Source: Paramormyrops kingsleyae (Eukaryota; Chordata; Actinopteri; Osteoglossiformes; Mormyridae). From it: 64,000 nt of DNA. This document shows, piece after piece, positions 60,535 to 64,000 of the stretch; the first letter of the stretch is position 1, and each line of letters begins with the position of its first letter. Under the pieces are notes generated by a model. The model saw only the letters and a list, made by a program, of their open reading frames with translations. It was not told the DNA's origin and ran no database searches. The stretch covers positions 14,747,248-14,811,247 of the forward strand of contig NC_132807.1 of assembly GCF_048594095.1 (NCBI RefSeq), in the 5' to 3' direction. The translations under genes were made by a program, and so were the position numbers.

Positions 60535-61590
60535 ATAACTCAACTCAAAAACCGTTTGAACAATCTTTTTCAAACCTTGGACGGGCAGTGTAGGACATGC
60601 TAAAACTGATTAAATTCCGAGACCACAAAACTGAAGCAGTACTGCATAGTGATGGCAAAAAAAGGGTGTATTTGGCACTTGATCCCCTTAAAACTGTAAC
60701 TCAAAAGGCTTTTGACAAATCTTTTTCAAACTCTGCAAATGTATTGTTTGGGAGCCGATCTGGAAGTCATTAAATTTCGAGACAGATTGCCCCAAAACTG
60801 AAGTGACGCCATTTAGTGGCATCAAAGGGAAGGGTGAAAGCAGATGACATTTGACTTTGTGAATGTGATAAGCCTAAAGTATTTGATTGATCTTATTGCT
60901 GTTTCACAAAAACATTATATGAAGATCTACAACTGGTTTCATTTTCAGACAAATTGGCCCAAACATTTAGCAGCAGCATTGTGTGGTATCAAAGGAGGAA
61001 AACTGCAACTGTAGAAGACACTTTGTCTTATGAACACAATAACTCTAAAAAAAGTATTGTTCAGACACATGGTAGGAGTGACTACTTTTGAGATGGAGCT
61101 CCCCAAAATTGAAACAGCGCTACATATTGATAGCCAAAATAGGCTAGTTTCTGACATTTGATCCCGTTAGCATGATAACTCAAAAAGTATTTGAAAGATC
61201 ATTTTCAACCTTTACAGTCATGTTATGAGGTTTAAGATCTGGACCTGATCAAATTTTGAGACAAATTGCACCAACATTGAAGTAGCGCCTCATAATGATA
61301 GCAGAGAGAAGGCTAGCTGAGACACTTGATTGTCAGCATGAAAAGTTCAAAACCCAAAAATTATTTGGCCAAACTTTTCCGGCACATTGTATGAGTGAAG
61401 ATCTGGATTTTGAGAAATTCTGAAACGAATTGCACAAAAATTGAAGCAATGGTGTTTAGCGATAACAAAAAGAAGCATGAGATAATAGGTCTTTGTGAAA
61501 AGGGTCAATGTAATTGTCATTATTTACTCTACTTACCCTATTTGATCTTTGATGGCACTTATTACCACTTCACAAAAACATATGGATGAA
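60535..61590 (+). repeat. Diverged tandem array, period near 160 bp, 6-7 units
   Basis: Two boxes recur at regular spacing. The box GATAACTCAAAAAGTATTTG or variants starts near 60535, 60696, 60867, 61038, 61174, 61340 and perhaps 61500. The box AAAATTGAAGTAGCGCC followed by (A/T)NNGTGATAGC or variants is near 60632, 60793, 60956, 61108, 61270 and 61437. A third motif, TGACATTTGATCCCGTTAGC, links them. Units differ strongly from each other, so the array is old. A contracted copy is at 15363-15590. Confidence 0.85.
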
Positions 61591-62085
61591 AATCTACACC
61601 TAAAAATGTACACTTGATCACACCTAAAATTGTAGCTGCAATGAGAGGACAAAATTGGAACTGTCAGCAGAGCGCTGCTGAGAGCGAAAACTTAGCCTGC
61701 AGTCGCCATCTTGTAAACATAGATCTTCCATGGATCTATATCCTATTGATCGTTGTACAGGTGAGTAATTTTAAAACTGTGGGGCGCAAGATTATTTTTG
61801 AACTATACTGTAATAAAGTTTATATTGATTTTTGGTCACTAGCTTCACCATTTGGCAAATATTTTCCATAACAGTCATGTAGCCGGTCATTAAAATATAT
61901 GGCAGGGAACTAAGCGAAATTAATTGTGGGAGAGTTTAGTTTGTCACTTTTATTTAGTGACATGGGGAGAGCATGTAAGGTAGGCTTACAATAATATTTT
62001 CTTTAGACTGAGGTATTTTCATTTGCAGAAATTTATCACACAAAGTGCTCCAGGGTCGTTGGATAAATAACATGCAATCAAATAC

Positions 62086-62400
62086 GTGTGTGTGTGTGTG
62101 TGTGTTTGGGTTTGGGTTTGTATAGATCACATTTGAGGACCAAATTGTCCCCAAAGTGTAGTAAAACCTGAAATTTCCCTACTTTTGGGGAAATGTTTTG
62201 AGGTCCCCATTTGGATAACCTCAGTTTTATAAAAATCTGTGAATGCAATCAAAAAAGTAAAAATGCCAAAAGTCTTGTATTTGGGTTGGTTACTTATGGT
62301 TAAGGTTAGGGATGGGTAGAGGTTAAGGGTGTCATGATTGGAATTATGGTTTTTTGAGTAGAAATCAATGGACGGTTCCTGTTTAGATAAGAAGACCAAC

Positions 62401-62440
<40 letters not shown>
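62086..62440. repeat. GT-flanked interspersed repeat
   Basis: A repeat of about 300 bp lies between two GT microsatellites (62086-62105 and 62402-62440). It contains GAGGACCAAATTGTCCCCAA, GAGGTCCCCATTTGGATAAC and TGGTTAAGGTTAGGGATGGG. This matches a repeat I recall in many fish introns, also bordered by GT runs. Its class is not clear to me. Confidence 0.7.
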
Positions 62441-62844
62441 CTAAAGGATACTCAGATTAACCATGTTTAACCATTCAAAACATGAGTTCAGTAATCAATG
62501 GAGATAATCACTCGTTCGCCAATATAACTTGTTGCTTTGTGGGTAAGGAATTGGTATACTCTAAGTGAAAGAGCTAAGAGTTAAAAAGACTTTGATTTGT
62601 AAATACTGTTCTTGTATATAGTAGCTAATCCCTTGTATATACTGTAAATAATAAAATTTTTGTTGGTTTTTTTTTGCCATCAATCCTATATGTTGCAGTC
62701 GCCTCGTATTGAAAAATGAAGGCTGTGTCCCATTTCACACCAAAATGAGACACGATTAATTTCCTTATCGCACTGTGTGATGATGAGCTCGATTTAAGTA
62801 TTTTGTGAGCAAGTTAAACTAAAGCGCAATTTAGAATTGCACAG

Positions 62845-62985
62845 ACAGCTCTCGTAGCTCGACAGATAGCACATTTTGCTAACAATGCTGAGCTTGGGAA
62901 TTCAAAGTACATAAATTTGACCTTTTCCCTCTATCTTTAAACCTTTCTGGATAAAAGCACCAGTTCAATATAAATGAGTAACAAG
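62845..62985 (+). repeat. tRNA-derived SINE (DANA-like), inside composite repeat B
   Basis: The head CTCGTAGCTCGACAGATAGC, then TTTTGCTAACAATGC and a decayed B box (TTGGGAATTCAAAG), aligns with the SINE at 16320-16460. The tail has TTTCTGGATAAAAGCACCAG. It has the same flanks and orientation as the copy in repeat A. Confidence 0.68.
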
Positions 62986-63563
62986 TATATTGTGTACATG
63001 AAGAAGAAAAAAACTGCCCCCAGCCCTTCCAGGGCTCAGTATATACCATTACTGGATCTGTTACAGTTCATATTATATCGCAGAAAATTATATTCATAGT
63101 GCAAAAGAGAAATAAACAGAATACAAATATTTAACATATAAGAATAATAATTAAATTTACATTCTCAAACATGGACAATAAGACACGTACAAAGCAATAC
63201 CATATTGGTGGGAAAAGATTTTGCAAATCATATAAGTGGGATAGATGAGTAAGTATGCTTTCATATCACAACAAGGACTCAGAGCATTCAGGTAAAAACA
63301 CATTAATTAACTTTCACATTGTTGATGATCCATTCAGTACTTCTAGAAATTTAAGAAGTTGGTCTGTGTGGGATGCGTACAGATTAGATAGCCAGACCAA
63401 ATGACAGGGCTGTCTGGGGAATACAATGCTGTTGTTTATGACGGCACCAAATCTAATTTTATTTGAAAATGTTAGAGACTGATCCCTATTTGCTGATTTA
63501 ATGTAAGATAACATATGGGAATGCTGACCCCTCTATGCTCTCTCCACCACCCTCTCGCTGCAG

Positions 63564-63689
63564 ACATGGATGAGTGTGCAGAGGAAGGCTACTGCAGCCA
63601 GGGCTGTAGCAACACGGAAGGGGGCTTCCAGTGCTGGTGTGTGCAAGGCTATGAGCTCAGGCCTGACAAGCGAAGCTGTAAGGCTTTGG
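63564..63689 (+). CDS. lrp4: lrp4 exon encoding EGF-like module 2 (calcium-binding type)
   Basis: A 126-bp, phase 1-1 exon encodes the second EGF-like module, the last before the first YWTD beta-propeller. The acceptor is CTCGCTGCAG and the donor GTAAGT. It begins DMDEC, a calcium-binding EGF signature, followed by AEEGYCSQGCSNTEGGFQCW and ending ELRPDKRSCKAL. Six cysteines are in place. The C-terminal KALG linker continues in known LRP4 directly into the first propeller; no such exon is seen in the last 311 bp of the window, so the gene runs off the right edge. Confidence 0.96.
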
Positions 63690-64000
63690 GTAAGTTGGAG
63701 AGTAGCACGCACAGGGATTTCAGCCTTCTTTATGCATGGTGTCTTTGGCTGTCGTGTTTTACATTGTATTTTATTAGTGTTCCACCATGGGTTCCACCCA
63801 AACGTTTTGTGTTATGCCATCATCATTGTGTGATTTCAAAATCTACTGATTCATGGCCACACCCCCCATTGGTGTTACCTATACTAGTTAGTAAGACCCA
63901 ATAGAAAACAGCAAGGTGATTGGAACAGTTCTTAAAAAACATATACTCAAAACATGAAACAAAATATACCTGTGTACCTATTAGCTACCTGTTAGCTAAC
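63690..64000 (+). other. lrp4: Start of the lrp4 intron after the EGF2 exon
   Basis: The intron begins GTAAGT. No further exon is seen before the window ends. Confidence 0.85.

Larger units (their letters stand above)
60395..63480 (+). repeat. Composite interspersed repeat, copy B (longest)
   Basis: This copy has all modules seen in copy A in the same order and orientation: a left block (60448-60540), the roughly 160-bp array (60535-61590), a SINE (62845-62985) and the 3' module (63050-63480, with GTGCAAAAGAGAAATAAACA and CATGGACAATAAGACACG). A GT-flanked repeat interrupts it at 62086-62440. No coding frame with a recognisable domain is present. Confidence 0.75.
58811..63563 (+). other. lrp4: lrp4 intron between EGF1 and EGF2 exons (4.75 kb)
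   Basis: A GTGAGC...GCTGCAG intron. It is mostly repeats: a putative hAT-like element (59304-60311), composite repeat B (60395-63480), and within B a GT-flanked repeat (62086-62440). Confidence 0.9.

Noticed and set aside
1..64000. CRISPR array, operon or bacterial gene cluster
   Set aside because: No regular short repeats with unique spacers were seen; the spliced exons and transposons are those of a vertebrate.

Overview
The window is a piece of vertebrate nuclear DNA, almost certainly from a ray-finned fish, and it carries the 5' half of the low-density lipoprotein receptor-related protein 4 gene (lrp4) on the + strand. Evidence for the gene is strong. Ten separate exons, each with AG/GT splice signals and each phase 1 at both ends, encode in order eight LDL-receptor class A repeats and two EGF-like modules. 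The order, linkers and signature residues match vertebrate LRP4 module by module. Evidence for a fish comes from the repeats: Sleeping Beauty-like Tc1 remnants, tRNA SINEs with the fish-type tail, and a fish-type LINE. The species cannot be named from the sequence.

Layout: 1-36358 is non-coding and upstream of the first recognised exon, so it is probably part of a very long intron 1. The exon for the start codon and signal peptide was not found and probably lies upstream of the window. 36359-36505 is LDLa1. After a 9.4 kb intron come LDLa2 (45930), LDLa3 (48563), LDLa4 (50773), LDLa5 (54622), LDLa6 (57148), LDLa7 (57391), LDLa8 (58301), EGF1 (58676) and, after a 4.75 kb intron, EGF2 (63564-63689). 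The first beta-propeller exons should follow beyond the right edge. Together these exons give the cysteine-rich N-terminal arm of LRP4. LRP4 is a single-pass membrane receptor known for binding agrin and activating MuSK at the neuromuscular junction, and for restraining Wnt signalling.

The introns are full of old mobile DNA: two Tc1-like elements with broken transposases and a deletion derivative of one of them, three Tigger/pogo-type MITEs with TA target sites, a mariner-type MITE, hAT-like MITEs (one nested in another), a collapsed LINE and several SINEs. One family that I cannot name appears in three places. It contains a diverged tandem array with a period near 160 bp, a DANA-like SINE and a shared 3' module.

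No second gene, CRISPR array, functional RNA gene or unknown biological system could be supported. The items most worth checking are the composite repeat family, a 249-bp lrp4 intron that is open in frame, and a 29-bp minisatellite with a palindromic core.
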